In this document: piece by piece, positions 19,283 through 29,048 of the stretch
How the letters are laid out: every line of letters starts with the position of its first letter
How positions within the stretch are numbered: position 1 is the first letter of the stretch
NCBI RefSeq assembly: GCF_006539505.1
Contig: NZ_BJND01000004.1
Location: 124,001 to 188,000, forward strand
Length of the DNA stretch: 64,000 nucleotides
Source of the DNA: Streptomyces spinoverrucosus
GTDB lineage: Bacteria; Actinomycetota; Actinomycetes; Streptomycetales; Streptomycetaceae
Direction of reading: 5' to 3'
The notes under the pieces: generated by a model
The model's database searches: none
What the model was told of the DNA's origin: nothing
Seen by the model: only the letters and a program-made list of their open reading frames with translations
Translations under genes and position numbers: made by a program

Positions 19283-19945
19283 ATGTACCTTTCCGAACTG
19301 GAGGAAGAGGAGGAGCCTCGGCGGAAGCGTGCCCCATGGGGCGTGATAGCGCTTGTGCTGCTGACCGGACTCGCGCTCATTCGGAATGGCTCGGGAGAAT
19401 TCAACGTGGGTCCGCCACAACCCGCGTCGGCGGCGGCCGCGGACAGCCGCTCCACTCCGAGCACCTTCGCGAACACCCCGCCGGCGCTGCCGTATGCCCT
19501 GCCGGACTGGATCAGGATTCCCGCGATCCAGGTCGACGCGCCCATCACGCCGGTCGGTCTGGACGCGGCGGGCTGGGTGGACGCGCCACCCGCCGAGGAC
19601 CCCAATCTGGCGGGCTGGTTCACCGGTGCCGTGTCACCCGGCGAAAAGGGCACCGCCGTGGTCGTGGGCCATGTCGACAACCAGCTCGGTCCGGCCGTGT
19701 TCTACGGCCTTGGTGCGCTGAAGCGCGGAAACCGGGTCGACGTGGTACGGCAGGACGGAAAGACGGCCGTGTTCGAGGTCTACGGCGTCGAGGTCTTCGC
19801 GAAGGACAACTTCCCCGGCGACCGTGTTTACGGCTCAAAGGGCGTCCCGGAATTGCGGGTCATCACCTGCGGCGGTGGTTTCTCCAAGCAGAACGGCTAC
19901 GACGGGAACGTCGTCGCCTTCGCCCGCCTGGTCGAGGTTCGCTGA
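19283..19945 (+). CDS. Class F sortase (cysteine transpeptidase)
   Basis: 220 residues. An acidic cytoplasmic start (MYLSELEEEEEP) and a basic patch precede a membrane helix at about residues 19-33. A Ser/Ala/Pro linker follows, then the sortase beta-barrel from about residue 72. Catalytic candidates are H130 (VVGHVDN), C196 (VITCGGGF) and an Arg near the end (R215). Class F enzymes are common in actinobacteria, and their substrates are poorly defined. ATG at 19283 is preceded by GAGAGGGG. Its divergent neighbour is a secreted protein without a recognisable sorting signal. Confidence 0.9.
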   Translation: MYLSELEEEEEPRRKRAPWGVIALVLLTGLALIRNGSGEFNVGPPQPASAAAADSRSTPSTFANTPPALPYALPDWIRIPAIQVDAPITPVGLDAAGWVDAPPAEDPNLAGWFTGAVSPGEKGTAVVVGHVDNQLGPAVFYGLGALKRGNRVDVVRQDGKTAVFEVYGVEVFAKDNFPGDRVYGSKGVPELRVITCGGGFSKQNGYDGNVVAFARLVEVR

Positions 19946-19975
19946 GCGTGCCCCGACCGGGCGGGCGGCCGCCGC

Positions 19976-20809
19976 TCACACCTGGTACCGGCGCGGCACG
20001 GTGATGTGGTACCCGGCGTCCAGCAGGTGGGGCAGATAGTCGCGCAGCGCCCACACGGTCTGCGACCGGTCGCCCCCGGCGTCGTGCGCGAGGAGCACGA
20101 CGCCGGGACCGGCGCCGTCCTCCACCCGGTCGACGATGGTGCGGGTGCCGGGCTCGGTCCAGTCGAGGGTGTCGACGGTCCAGGCGAGGGGTTCCATGTC
20201 CAGCTCGGCGCCGAGTTGGAAGGCGGCGCGGTTCCAGGCGCCGTAGGGGGCGCGGAACCACAGCGGGCGTTCGCCGCACGTCTCCTCGATGATCTCGCTG
20301 GTGCGTACCATCTCGTCGCGGATACGGGCGCGGCCGAGCTGGGTGAGCAGGGGGTGGGACCAGGTGTGGTTGCCGACGACGTGGCCGTCCTCGGCCATCT
20401 CGGCGAGCAGGTCCCGGTTCGCGGCGGCCATCTCGCCGCACACGAAGAACATCGCCCGTACGTCGTACTCGCGCAGCGTGCGCAGGATGTCGGGGGTGTA
20501 GCGCGGGTCGGGGCCGTCGTCGAAGGTCAGCACCATGGTGCGGCCGACTCCGGACATGCGCAGCAGGGGTTCGCTGCGGACCGGGGTGCGGGCGGCGGCG
20601 GCCGGCGGGCCGTAACCGGCCAGGGGCTGGAGTCGGTACGCGGAAGGTCTGAGCGGTCGGCGCGCCGGGGGCCCCGGGGCGGGCGCGGCGGGCGGACCCG
20701 CCTCACCGCCCGTCCCCGGCATCAGCAGACCGGCGACACCGGCCGCGCCCAGGGCACCGACACCGGCGAGCAACGCCCGTCGTCGCGTGAGCAACTGATC
20801 CTTCTTCAT
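19976..20809 (-). CDS. Tat-exported polysaccharide deacetylase (NodB domain)
   Basis: 277 residues. The leader LLTRRRALLAGVGALGAAG is a Tat signal with the twin Arg, followed by a Pro/Ala linker. The NodB domain has TFDDGP (catalytic D97 and metal D98), metal histidines H148 and H152 in GNHTWSHP, WFRAPYG and a C-terminal VLLAHD. Family members remove N-acetyl groups from peptidoglycan or chitin-type polymers outside the cell. It lies 107 bp downstream of lysX on the same strand. Confidence 0.92.
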   Translation of the reverse strand: MKKDQLLTRRRALLAGVGALGAAGVAGLLMPGTGGEAGPPAAPAPGPPARRPLRPSAYRLQPLAGYGPPAAAARTPVRSEPLLRMSGVGRTMVLTFDDGPDPRYTPDILRTLREYDVRAMFFVCGEMAAANRDLLAEMAEDGHVVGNHTWSHPLLTQLGRARIRDEMVRTSEIIEETCGERPLWFRAPYGAWNRAAFQLGAELDMEPLAWTVDTLDWTEPGTRTIVDRVEDGAGPGVVLLAHDAGGDRSQTVWALRDYLPHLLDAGYHITVPRRYQV

Positions 20810-20916
20810 GACTCATCAGTCGCCCCACCCGCCCCCGACCCACCACAGCGCCACCGGCGCGGCGGCAGGAAAACACCCGGGCGGCCGATGTCCGGGGGAC
20901 CCCGGCGACCAACCCC

Positions 20917-23900
20917 TCATCGGCGGCGGACCAGCGGGAACGGCAGCGTCTCCCGGATGGTCAGGCCCGTGAGGAACATGATCAGGCGGTCGACGCCGAT
21001 GCCCAGGCCGCCGGTGGGGGGCATGGCGTATTCGAGGGCGTCCAGGAAGTCCTCGTCCAGTTCCATGGCCTCGGGGTCGCCGCCCGCGGCGAGCAGGGAC
21101 TGGGCGGTGAGGCGGCGGCGTTGTTCGACCGGGTCGGTCAGTTCGGAGTAGGCCGTGCCGAGTTCGGTGCCGAAGGCCACGAGGTCCCAGCGTTCGGCGA
21201 GCCGCGGGTCGGTGCGGTGCTGCCGGGTGAGCGGGGAGACGTCGGTGGGGAAGTCCTTGTAGAAGGTCGGCAGCTGGGTCCGTTCCTCGACGAGGCGTTC
21301 GTACATCTCCAGGACGATGTCGCCGGAACCGTCGTCGGCGGTGTAGGGGACGCCCGCGCGGTCGCACAGCCGCTTCAGGGCGGGCAGGTCCGTGTCCACG
21401 GTCACCTCCTCCCCCAGCGCCTCGGAGATCGCCCCGTACACCGTCCTGACCGGCCAGGGCCCGGAGATGTCGTACTCCCGGCCGTCCTTGCGCACCACCG
21501 GGCTGCCGAACGCCGCGCTCGCCGCGCCCTGGATCAGCTCCCGCGTCAGGTCCAGCATGACGTCGTAGTCGGCGAACGCCTGGTACGCCTCCAGCATCGT
21601 GAACTCGGGGTTGTGCTTGTAGGAGACGCCCTCGTTGCGGAAGGTGCGGCCCATCTCGAAGACCTTCTCCAGGCCGCCGACGCACAGCCGTTTCAGATAC
21701 AGCTCGGGCGCGATGCGCAGGTAGAGGTCGAGGTCGTAGGCGTTGATGTGGGTGGTGAAGGGGCGGGCGTTGGCGCCGCCGTGGATCTGCTGGAGCATCG
21801 GTGTCTCGACCTCCAGGTAGCCGCGGTCGATCAGGCCCTGCCGCAGCGCCTGTACGGCGGTGGAGCGGGCCCGGATCACCTCGCGGGCCTGGGGCCTGAC
21901 GGCCAGGTCGAGATAGCGGCGGCGCACCCGGGCCTCGGGGTCGGCAAGGCCGCGGCGTTTGTCGGGCAGCGGGCGCAGGCACTTGCCGATGAGCTGCCAG
22001 GAGGTGACGAAGACGGTCGGTTCGCCCTTGTCGCTGACGCCCGCGCGGCCGCTCGCGGTGATGTGGTCGCCGATGTCGGTGTCGGCGGTGAAGCGGTCCA
22101 GCGCCTCTGATCCCAGGTCGTCGCGGGTGAGGGCGAGTTGGCGGTCGCCCGACCAGTCGCGCAGCAGCACGAAGACGATGCCTCCGAAGTCGCGCTCCAG
22201 CATGATCCGCCCGGCGACCGTCACCTGCTCGCCCTCGCGGACCTCGGCCAGGGTGTGGGTGGGCGGTGGGACGCCCACCGGGTACGGGTCGGTCCCGGAG
22301 GCGCGCAGCCGGTCCAGCTTGTGGTGCCGGACGCGGACCTGTTCCGGCAGTGCGGCGAGCGGATCAGCGGGCCCGGCCTCGTCCCCTGCGGCGAGGCCGA
22401 GCGCGGACAGCGACGGCAGGCCCTCGGTGGTCGCGGGCCGGTGCCGGCCGTTCGGGTGCCCCTTCTGCCGGAGTGTGCGCAGCGACGGCACGGAGACGAA
22501 GCCTTCGGCGATGGCGGAGGCGAGGCCGATGCGGGCGAGGGCGGCGGCGTCGCCGTAACTGAGGAAACGCGGATACCACTCGGGGTGGTACTTGGCGTTG
22601 GAGCGGTACAGCGCCTCCAGTTGCCACCAGCGGGAGAAGAACAGCAGCAGGCGCCGCCACAGCCGCAGCACCGGTCCGGCGCCGATGCGGGCGCCCTCCT
22701 CGAAGACCGAGCGGAAGACGGCGAAGTTGAGGGAGATCCGCCGGACGCCCAGCTTCGGGGCGGCGGCGCACAGGTCGGCGACCATGAACTCCATGACGCC
22801 GTTCGGCGCGGTCTGCCGGTCCCGGCGCATCACGTCCAGGGAGACGCCGTCCCTCCCCCACGGCACGAAGGACAGCAGGGCGAGCAGGCTGCCGTCCGCG
22901 CTGAGGGCCTCTACGAGGAGACAGTCGCCGTCGGCCGGGTCGCCGAGCCGGTCCAGGGCCATGGAGAAGCCGCGTTCGGTCTCGGTGTCGCGCCAGGCGT
23001 CGGCCTTGCCGACGACCTCCTCCATCTCCTCGGCGGTGAGGGTGGCGTGGCGGCGGATGCGGGTGGTGGCGCCGGTGCGGCGGACGCGGTGGACGGCCTG
23101 CCGGGTGACGCGCATGTCGCGGCCGTCGAGGTCGAAGCCGGGCACGTGCACGATCGCCTCGTCGCCGAGCTGGAGGGCGCCGAGTCCGGCGCGGGCGAAG
23201 GCCTTGGCGCCCGCCTCGGAGGCGCCCATCACGGCGGGCGCCCAGGCGTGCCGGCGGGCGAGGTCCAGCCAGGCGGCGATGGCGTGCGGCCAGGCCTCGC
23301 GGTCGCCGACCGGGTCGCCGCTGGCCAGGCAGACGCCGGCCTCGACGCGGTAGGTGACGGCGGCCTTGCCGCTGGGTGAGAAGACGACGGCCTTGTCACG
23401 CCGGGTGGCGAAGTAGCCGAGCGAGTCCTGCTCGCCGTACGCCTTGAGGAGGGCGCGGATGCGGGCCTCCTCGTCGTCGTGCAGGGCGGCCTCCATGCGC
23501 TGCGAGCGGAAGAGCGTCGCGGCGGCGTTCAGCAGGGCGAGCGCGCCGAACAGGCCGAGCAGGAAGAACAGCAGGCGCGGCGGCCGCCCGTCGAAGGCGC
23601 CGCCGGAGATCAGCCCGCCGCACACCCGGTCCGCGGCCCACGCCAGCCGCTGACCGCGCGGCAGCGTGCCCGGGAACAGCTCGACCAGCCCCCAGCCCAC
23701 CAGGATCCCCACGACCAGCCCGGCCAGCAGGACGCCGATGGCCCGCCGTACGGCGCCGCGGCGGGAGGCGGCGTAGAACTCGCGGCGGGCGGCGATCAGC
23801 AGCACCAGCGCGAGGGCGCACACGATCAGGGAGGGGAGGGAATCGGCGTAGTCGCCGAAGGCGACGACGAGGACGTCGGTCAGGACCAGCAGGCCCAGAT

Positions 23901-24204
23901 AGATCACGACCAGCCACCAGGCGACCTTCTTGCGGGCGGCGGTCGCGGCGGCGAGCAGGAAGAGGAAGACGGCGTAGGCGAGGTTGGCGCTGACGGGGAC
24001 GATGAGCAGTTCGAGGAAGCTGACGACGGACTGCAGCGCGGTGCGCAGCGGCGGGATGAGGGCCAGCAGCGCACAGAGCACGCCGAGGGCGCCGAGGAAG
24101 GCCGCGAAGCCTTCCGGCACCCTGCCGAGGAGGCCGGTGCCCGGCCGCCGTATCGGGCCGCCCGGGGTCTCCCGGGCGGTCGCGGCGTCCACGGTGGCAC
24201 CCAT
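20917..24204 (-). CDS. lysX: LysX, fused lysylphosphatidylglycerol synthase and lysyl-tRNA synthetase
   Basis: 1095 residues. About residues 1-240 hold several membrane helices. About 240-580 is the MprF-type DUF2156 transferase domain ([38 protein letters not shown]). From about residue 600 to the end is a class II lysyl-tRNA synthetase: an OB-fold (VTVAGRIM), [31 protein letters not shown] and [13 protein letters not shown]. The enzyme charges tRNA with Lys and moves Lys onto phosphatidylglycerol in the inner membrane, giving resistance to cationic peptides. This is the fused actinobacterial form. It is divergent from the universal stress protein gene. Confidence 0.95.
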   Translation of the reverse strand: MGATVDAATARETPGGPIRRPGTGLLGRVPEGFAAFLGALGVLCALLALIPPLRTALQSVVSFLELLIVPVSANLAYAVFLFLLAAATAARKKVAWWLVVIYLGLLVLTDVLVVAFGDYADSLPSLIVCALALVLLIAARREFYAASRRGAVRRAIGVLLAGLVVGILVGWGLVELFPGTLPRGQRLAWAADRVCGGLISGGAFDGRPPRLLFFLLGLFGALALLNAAATLFRSQRMEAALHDDEEARIRALLKAYGEQDSLGYFATRRDKAVVFSPSGKAAVTYRVEAGVCLASGDPVGDREAWPHAIAAWLDLARRHAWAPAVMGASEAGAKAFARAGLGALQLGDEAIVHVPGFDLDGRDMRVTRQAVHRVRRTGATTRIRRHATLTAEEMEEVVGKADAWRDTETERGFSMALDRLGDPADGDCLLVEALSADGSLLALLSFVPWGRDGVSLDVMRRDRQTAPNGVMEFMVADLCAAAPKLGVRRISLNFAVFRSVFEEGARIGAGPVLRLWRRLLLFFSRWWQLEALYRSNAKYHPEWYPRFLSYGDAAALARIGLASAIAEGFVSVPSLRTLRQKGHPNGRHRPATTEGLPSLSALGLAAGDEAGPADPLAALPEQVRVRHHKLDRLRASGTDPYPVGVPPPTHTLAEVREGEQVTVAGRIMLERDFGGIVFVLLRDWSGDRQLALTRDDLGSEALDRFTADTDIGDHITASGRAGVSDKGEPTVFVTSWQLIGKCLRPLPDKRRGLADPEARVRRRYLDLAVRPQAREVIRARSTAVQALRQGLIDRGYLEVETPMLQQIHGGANARPFTTHINAYDLDLYLRIAPELYLKRLCVGGLEKVFEMGRTFRNEGVSYKHNPEFTMLEAYQAFADYDVMLDLTRELIQGAASAAFGSPVVRKDGREYDISGPWPVRTVYGAISEALGEEVTVDTDLPALKRLCDRAGVPYTADDGSGDIVLEMYERLVEERTQLPTFYKDFPTDVSPLTRQHRTDPRLAERWDLVAFGTELGTAYSELTDPVEQRRRLTAQSLLAAGGDPEAMELDEDFLDALEYAMPPTGGLGIGVDRLIMFLTGLTIRETLPFPLVRRR

Positions 24205-24295
24205 GGTTCCGACTGTAGGAACAGCGCCCGCGCTCCGCGCGTCGAGCGGAGCCGCCCCCGGCGGGCCGTGGTGCCGCTTCCGATAGCCTCGGGCC

Positions 24296-24757
24296 GTGAC
24301 GGAACAGCACTCGCACCAGTTCGAGCGTGGTACGGACGGGCCGAAGGTGATCGTGGTCGGAGTGGACGGCTCCGACTCCTCGCTGCGGGCCGCGGCCTAC
24401 GCCGGTGGCCTGGCCCGGCGGCAGCGCGCGCTGCTGGCGCTCGTGTACGTACAGCCCGTGCTGGCGGCGGGCGCCGCCCTCGGGGCGCCGGTCGCGGCAA
24501 CCACCGACGAAATCGCCGAGGACCTGGTGGCACAGATCCGGGATGCCACCGAACAGGTCAAGGGGATATTCGACGTCCGCTGGGAGTTCCACACCTTCCG
24601 CGGCGACCCCTACAACGGGCTGGTCAAGGCGGCGGACGAACTCAAGGCGGACGCCGTGGTGGTGGGCGCCTCCGAACAGGCCGGCCACCGGATCGTCGGC
24701 TCGGTGGCGATCAGGCTGGTGAAGGCGGGACGCTGGCCGGTGACAGTCGTGCCGTAG
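24296..24757 (+). CDS. Universal stress protein (UspA family)
   Basis: 153 residues. [19 protein letters not shown] is the N-terminal strand-loop of the family, and [19 protein letters not shown] near the C-terminus corresponds to the nucleotide-binding G-x2-G-x9-G(S/T) loop. The first part of that loop is altered (GASEQAG), so ATP binding is uncertain. GTG start. It sits 86 bp before the APC permease on the same strand. Confidence 0.88.
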   Translation: MTEQHSHQFERGTDGPKVIVVGVDGSDSSLRAAAYAGGLARRQRALLALVYVQPVLAAGAALGAPVAATTDEIAEDLVAQIRDATEQVKGIFDVRWEFHTFRGDPYNGLVKAADELKADAVVVGASEQAGHRIVGSVAIRLVKAGRWPVTVVP

Positions 24758-24843
24758 AGGTGCGTGGCGTCTTTCCTCGCGTGCGCGACTGAGCCATCAT
24801 GATCCGCCGTCAGCCGTTTGGCGATCGCGAAGAGGTGAGGCGC

Positions 24844-26256
24844 ATGGCCCGGCTCCACATGGGCGAGGGGATTCTCCGCCGCAAACCCATCGAGCACATC
24901 GAAGAGACGGAAGTCGTCGAGGGCACCCGGCTCGAACGGACGCTGGGCCTGTGGCAGCTGACCGCGATCGGCGTCGGCGGCATCATCGGCGCCGGCATCT
25001 TCACCCTCGCAGGCGCGGTGGCCAACGGCACGGCCGGGCCCGCGGTGCTGGTGTCCTTCCTCATCGCGGGCGTGGCGAGCGCGGCGGCCGCGCTGTCGTA
25101 CGCCGAGTTCGCGGGGCTCATCCCGAAGGCGGGTTCCGCCTACACGTACGGCTACGCGGTGCTCGGCGAGCTGGCGGGCTGGTTCATCGGGTGGGACCTG
25201 CTGCTGGAGTACACGGCGATCGTGGCGGTGGTGGCGATCGGCATCTCCGGCTACTTCAACTTCCTGGTCGGCCAGTTGGGCGCCGACCTGCCGAGTTGGA
25301 TGCTGGGCGCGCCCGGCACCGGCGAGGGGCACCGGGTCGACCTGTTCGCGGCGGTGCTGTGCCTGTTCATCGCCTATCTGCTGAACCTCGGCATCAAGAA
25401 CGCGGCCCGCTTCGAGATGGTCGTGGTGGTACTGAAGGTGCTGGTGGTACTGCTGGTGATCGGCGTCGGCGTGTTCCACATCAACACGGCGAACTACAAC
25501 CCGTTCTTCCCGTACGGCGTCGGCGGGGCGTTCACCGGTGCGGCGACCGTGTTCTTCGCGGTGTTCGGGTACGACGCGATGTCCACGGCGGCCGAGGAGT
25601 CGAAGGACGCGCAGCAGCACATGCCGAAGGCGATCGTCTACTCGCTGGTGATCTCGATGGTGCTGTATGTGGCCGCCTGTCTGGTGCTGACGGGCATGCA
25701 GCGATACACCGAGATCGACCCGGAGAGCGGCTTCTCCTCGGCGTTCGATGCGGTGGGGCTGAGCGCCCTGGCGAATGTGATCGCGGTGGGCGCGATCATC
25801 GGCATCCTGACGGTGATGTTCACATTCCTGCTGGGCGTCACCCGGGTGTGGTTCGCGATGTCCCGGGACGGGCTGCTGCCCCCGTGGTTCGCCAAGACGC
25901 ACCCGATCCGCCATGTGCCGACGCGGGTGACGTGGATCGCCGGGGTGGCGTCGGCCGTCATCGCCGGATTCCTGCCGATCGGCGAGGCGGCCGAGCTGAC
26001 CAACATCGGGATTCTGCTGGCGTTCGTGGTGGTGTGCATCGCGGTGATCGTGCTGCGCTACCGGCAGCCCGAACTGCCGCGTACGTTCCGGACGCCGTGG
26101 ATGCCGTTCGTGCCGGCGCTGGGTGTCATCTTCTCGATCTGGCTGATCACGTTCCTGGCATGGCAGACCTGGGCGCGGTTCGCCGTGTGGTTCGCGCTGG
26201 GCCTGGTGATCTACTTCGGCTACTCGTACCGGAAGTCGAAGCTGGCCGGCCGTTAG
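24844..26256 (+). CDS. APC-family amino acid permease
   Basis: 470 residues, twelve predicted membrane helices. The consensus start GLWQLTAIGVGGIIGAGIFTLAG holds the unwound helix-1 substrate motif GIIGAGIF. FSYAEF-like LSYAEFAGLIPKAGSAYTYGY and FFAVFGYDAMSTAAEESKD complete the cationic/branched amino-acid transporter signature (CAT/YfnA group). ATG at 24844 is preceded by GAGGTGAGG, which decides it over an ATG 45 bases upstream. The gene ends seven bases before the convergent capA-like gene. Confidence 0.92.
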   Translation: MARLHMGEGILRRKPIEHIEETEVVEGTRLERTLGLWQLTAIGVGGIIGAGIFTLAGAVANGTAGPAVLVSFLIAGVASAAAALSYAEFAGLIPKAGSAYTYGYAVLGELAGWFIGWDLLLEYTAIVAVVAIGISGYFNFLVGQLGADLPSWMLGAPGTGEGHRVDLFAAVLCLFIAYLLNLGIKNAARFEMVVVVLKVLVVLLVIGVGVFHINTANYNPFFPYGVGGAFTGAATVFFAVFGYDAMSTAAEESKDAQQHMPKAIVYSLVISMVLYVAACLVLTGMQRYTEIDPESGFSSAFDAVGLSALANVIAVGAIIGILTVMFTFLLGVTRVWFAMSRDGLLPPWFAKTHPIRHVPTRVTWIAGVASAVIAGFLPIGEAAELTNIGILLAFVVVCIAVIVLRYRQPELPRTFRTPWMPFVPALGVIFSIWLITFLAWQTWARFAVWFALGLVIYFGYSYRKSKLAGR

Positions 26257-26263
26257 AGAATGC

Positions 26264-27439
26264 CTACTCCCCCATCACCAGCCCGTCCTGTGCCGCGCCC
26301 CGGCTGAGGACGACCCGCTGGATGCGGTCGCGGACGCCGACGACATCGGCGCCCTGGGCGAGGGCGGCGTTGAGGTTGAGCACGCGGCCGGCGTCGATGT
26401 CGAACAGTTGCGGGATGAACTCGGCCTTCTTCACCTCCCAGCGGCCGCCGGGACGGGCGGGCGGGGCGAAGGTGAAGCGGCCGATCGTGGACTGGTTGGC
26501 GCGCGGATCCGGGGTGCCCCGGCGGTCGGTCATCTCGCCGGCGATCTGGTCGCCCATGCCGTAGATCACCCAGGTGCCGTTGACCTTCTCGTACGCCTGC
26601 GGGACGTGGGCGTGGGTGCCGAGGATCAGGTCGATCTCGGGGCGGCCGCCGGGGGCGGCGGCGGTGAGAGTGCGGGCCATGGACAGTTGCCGCTGGTCCG
26701 GCTCGTCCTGTCCTTCGGTGCCCCAGTGCAGGGAGACGACGACCACGTCGGCGCCCGCCTGCCGGGCGGCCCGGGCGTCGGAGAGGATCCGGCCCTCGTC
26801 GGCCGGGTTGACGGCCCAGGGCTGCTCGGCGGGGAGCGGGTGACGTCCCGCGCCGAGGGTGTAGGCGAGGTGGGCGACCCGCGCCGTCCCCGCGGGCAGG
26901 ATCGTGACCGTGCGCGCCTCCTGCTCGGTGCGCGCCGACCCGGCATGCCGGACGCCGGCCCGGTCGAGGGCGTCCAGGGTGCGGCGGATGCCCCGGGCGC
27001 CGTCGTCGAGGCTGTGCTCGGAGGCGGTGGAGCAGCTGTCGTAGCCAGTGGCGGCGAGGGCCTGGGCGATCTCCGGCGGGGACTTGAACGGGGCGCGGCC
27101 GGAATAGTCGCCGTTCTCGCCGTACACCGTCTCCATATGACACAGCGCCAGGTCGGCGGCCGAGACGACGGGCGCCACGGCGGCGAACATGGGCCGGAAG
27201 TCGTGGCCCACGCCGCCCGCGTCGAAGCGGGCCTGCTCGATGACGGACGTGTGCGGCAGGACATCGCCGGAGGCGACGAGGGTGAAGGCGCGAGGACCGG
27301 CAGCGGCGGTGGCTGCGGCGGCCTGCGGGCCCGTGCGGGCAGCGGGCTCCTCGTCGCGGGCCTGGCAGGCGGCACCCGCGGCGAGCAGCGCCGTCAGGGC
27401 CAGCGCCACCTGCCGTCTGCGTGCGATGTGTACGAGCAT
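26264..27439 (-). CDS. CapA/PgsA-family lipoprotein
   Basis: 391 residues. A basic, hydrophobic leader ends AAGAAC (Cys25), an acceptable though not canonical lipobox. The CapA domain has LVASGDVLPHTSVIEQA (metal motif GDV...H), DLALCHMET, VSLHWGTEGQDEP and ILGTHAHVPQAYE, the calcineurin-like metal ligands. CapA proteins take part in poly-gamma-glutamate production, but orphan Streptomyces members are uncharacterised. Upstream lies a TACCTA-N4-TAGGTA palindrome. Confidence 0.88.
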   Translation of the reverse strand: MLVHIARRRQVALALTALLAAGAACQARDEEPAARTGPQAAAATAAAGPRAFTLVASGDVLPHTSVIEQARFDAGGVGHDFRPMFAAVAPVVSAADLALCHMETVYGENGDYSGRAPFKSPPEIAQALAATGYDSCSTASEHSLDDGARGIRRTLDALDRAGVRHAGSARTEQEARTVTILPAGTARVAHLAYTLGAGRHPLPAEQPWAVNPADEGRILSDARAARQAGADVVVVSLHWGTEGQDEPDQRQLSMARTLTAAAPGGRPEIDLILGTHAHVPQAYEKVNGTWVIYGMGDQIAGEMTDRRGTPDPRANQSTIGRFTFAPPARPGGRWEVKKAEFIPQLFDIDAGRVLNLNAALAQGADVVGVRDRIQRVVLSRGAAQDGLVMGE

Positions 27440-27464
27440 CAGCTCACCCCAGTGTGGTCGTACT

Positions 27465-27480
27465 TACCTACAAATAGGTA
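27465..27480. promoter_or_regulatory. TACCTA-CAAA-TAGGTA palindrome upstream of capA-like gene
   Basis: A perfect 6-bp inverted repeat with a 4-base centre lies 25 bases before the start, in an AT-rich patch unlike its surroundings. A regulator-binding site or promoter element is likely; the regulator is unknown. Confidence 0.5.
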
Positions 27481-27651
27481 CGAAGCTGAACACAGCCCCA
27501 AACAGCCCCAGGGGCCCCTTTAACCCGTCCGCGTCGCGCGAGCGGGCGAGCCGGACCGTTCGTCGAACCGTTCGCCGACGCGTTTGACCGTCCGTCGCAC
27601 CATCGTGTGCGCGCCCTGTCCTGAAACCGCACCCTGCGATGCCATACGGCC

Positions 27652-28197
27652 ATGACGGCCGGAACCACCATCACCAACGGGACGACCGCCGAGCACGAGC
27701 TCGCCGCGCTCCAGCGGGAGCACGGCCGACCGCTCTTCGCACTGCTGCTCAGGCTCTGCGACGGCGACCGGCAGCGCGCCGAGGACCTGGTCCAGGAGAC
27801 CCTCGTCCGCGCCTGGCAACACCCCGAGGCGCTGCGCGCCGACGCCTTCGAGTCCGTACGGCCCTGGCTGCTGACCGTGGGCCGGCGGCTCGCGATCGAC
27901 GCCCGGCGGGCCCGCCAGGCACGCCCGCCCGAGGTCGGCGACGCGATCCTGGAGAACGCGCGCGTGTGCGCCGATCACGCCGAACGGTCGGCCGCCACCC
28001 TCGACGTCCGCGAGGCTGTGAAGACACTCACGCCGCAACACCGTGAAGTCCTGGTGCTCGTGTACTTCCAGGGGGCGAGTGTGGCGGAAGCTGCGCAGGC
28101 TCTGGGCATCCCACCCGGTACCGTGAAGTCCCGCGCGTACTACGCGCTGCGCGCCCTGCGCCGGGTGCTTCCGGGATACGCGGCCGACCTGCGGTGA
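27652..28197 (+). CDS. ECF-family RNA polymerase sigma factor
   Basis: 181 residues. Region 2 contains ALLLRLCDGDRQRAEDLVQETLVRAWQHPE and WLLTVGRRLAIDARR. Region 4 contains LTPQHREVLVLVYFQGASVAEAAQALGIPPGTVKSR. There is no extra C-terminal domain. ATG at 27652. The gene two positions downstream encodes a zinc-binding anti-sigma factor, probably its partner. An unknown protein lies between them. Target promoters cannot be read from this window. Confidence 0.92.
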   Translation: MTAGTTITNGTTAEHELAALQREHGRPLFALLLRLCDGDRQRAEDLVQETLVRAWQHPEALRADAFESVRPWLLTVGRRLAIDARRARQARPPEVGDAILENARVCADHAERSAATLDVREAVKTLTPQHREVLVLVYFQGASVAEAAQALGIPPGTVKSRAYYALRALRRVLPGYAADLR

Positions 28198-28343
28198 AAC
28201 CAATCGCCGAGTCAAACCTCCGTAAAGCGCCTTGCTGAGGACCCCGGTTGAGTAATCGGCTGTCCTCATCCGTGTTCCGGATTGGGCCCGGGCCCAGGGA
28301 CCCGGGTCGGGCGACGCGCACCACCGGAGGAAGGCAGGAAGGG

Positions 28344-28859
28344 ATGCAGCACAGAGGTCACCAGAGTACGGGCGGCACCGGTGGCGGTGAACTCACCGTC
28401 CCCATGGCGTGGTTGTACGCCGAGTACATCGCCGACGAACTGCTGCGGACCGGCGACCTGATGCCGCCGACGTCCTTCGAGTTCCGCGCAGGGCGTGATG
28501 CCCTGGCGCTGACGATCTTCCTGTCCGACACCGAGGGCGAGCTCTCCGGCATCCGGGTCGTCTCCCAGCTGGAGACCTGGCTGTCGCTGACGGCGTACGA
28601 CCAGCCGTGGCAGGACTGGGTGCGGGAGCGGATGGCGCAGGTGGCCGGCGAGGCGGTGGAGTCCGGCGGGCCCTCGCCGGACCTGGAGCTGGCGGAGGCG
28701 GCCTGGCGCTGGCTGGAGGAGACCGAGCTGCTCGCGCCCGACCTGAACGCGGTCCCGGGCGGCGGTCCACTGGTGGGCGAGGACGACGGGCCGAAGGTGT
28801 GGACACCGGCGTGGCAGCTGGGGCTGCCACTGGGGCACCTGGCCATCCACCTCTTCTAG
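28344..28859 (+). CDS. Conserved-looking hypothetical protein between sigma and anti-sigma genes
   Basis: 171 residues, not recognised. ATG at 28344 follows AGGAAGG. The protein is soluble, acidic and rich in Trp (six, including WQDW, WRWLEE and TPAWQLGL). The first 15 residues are Gly/Gln/His-rich, then come a helix (MAWLYAEYIADELLRTGDLMP) and a beta-strand section (FEFRAGRDALALTIFLSDTEGE). There are no membrane segments. Its place between an ECF sigma factor and a ZAS anti-sigma factor suggests a link to that system, but nothing in the sequence proves it. Confidence 0.75.
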   Translation: MQHRGHQSTGGTGGGELTVPMAWLYAEYIADELLRTGDLMPPTSFEFRAGRDALALTIFLSDTEGELSGIRVVSQLETWLSLTAYDQPWQDWVRERMAQVAGEAVESGGPSPDLELAEAAWRWLEETELLAPDLNAVPGGGPLVGEDDGPKVWTPAWQLGLPLGHLAIHLF

Positions 28860-29048
28860 ATCCCTCTGGTCTTCTGGATCCCTCTGTGATTCGTCGGGAA
28901 TCCGACCAATCCTCGGGGCGAGCCGCTCCGAATCCCTTGGTTGCGATTCTGTATAGGGCTTGAGTGATTCCCCGGCTTGGTGCGTACCGGTGGGAGCAAG
29001 GAGTAACCCCACCCACACCCACCGGCACGAGGATCACGAGGATTCGGC

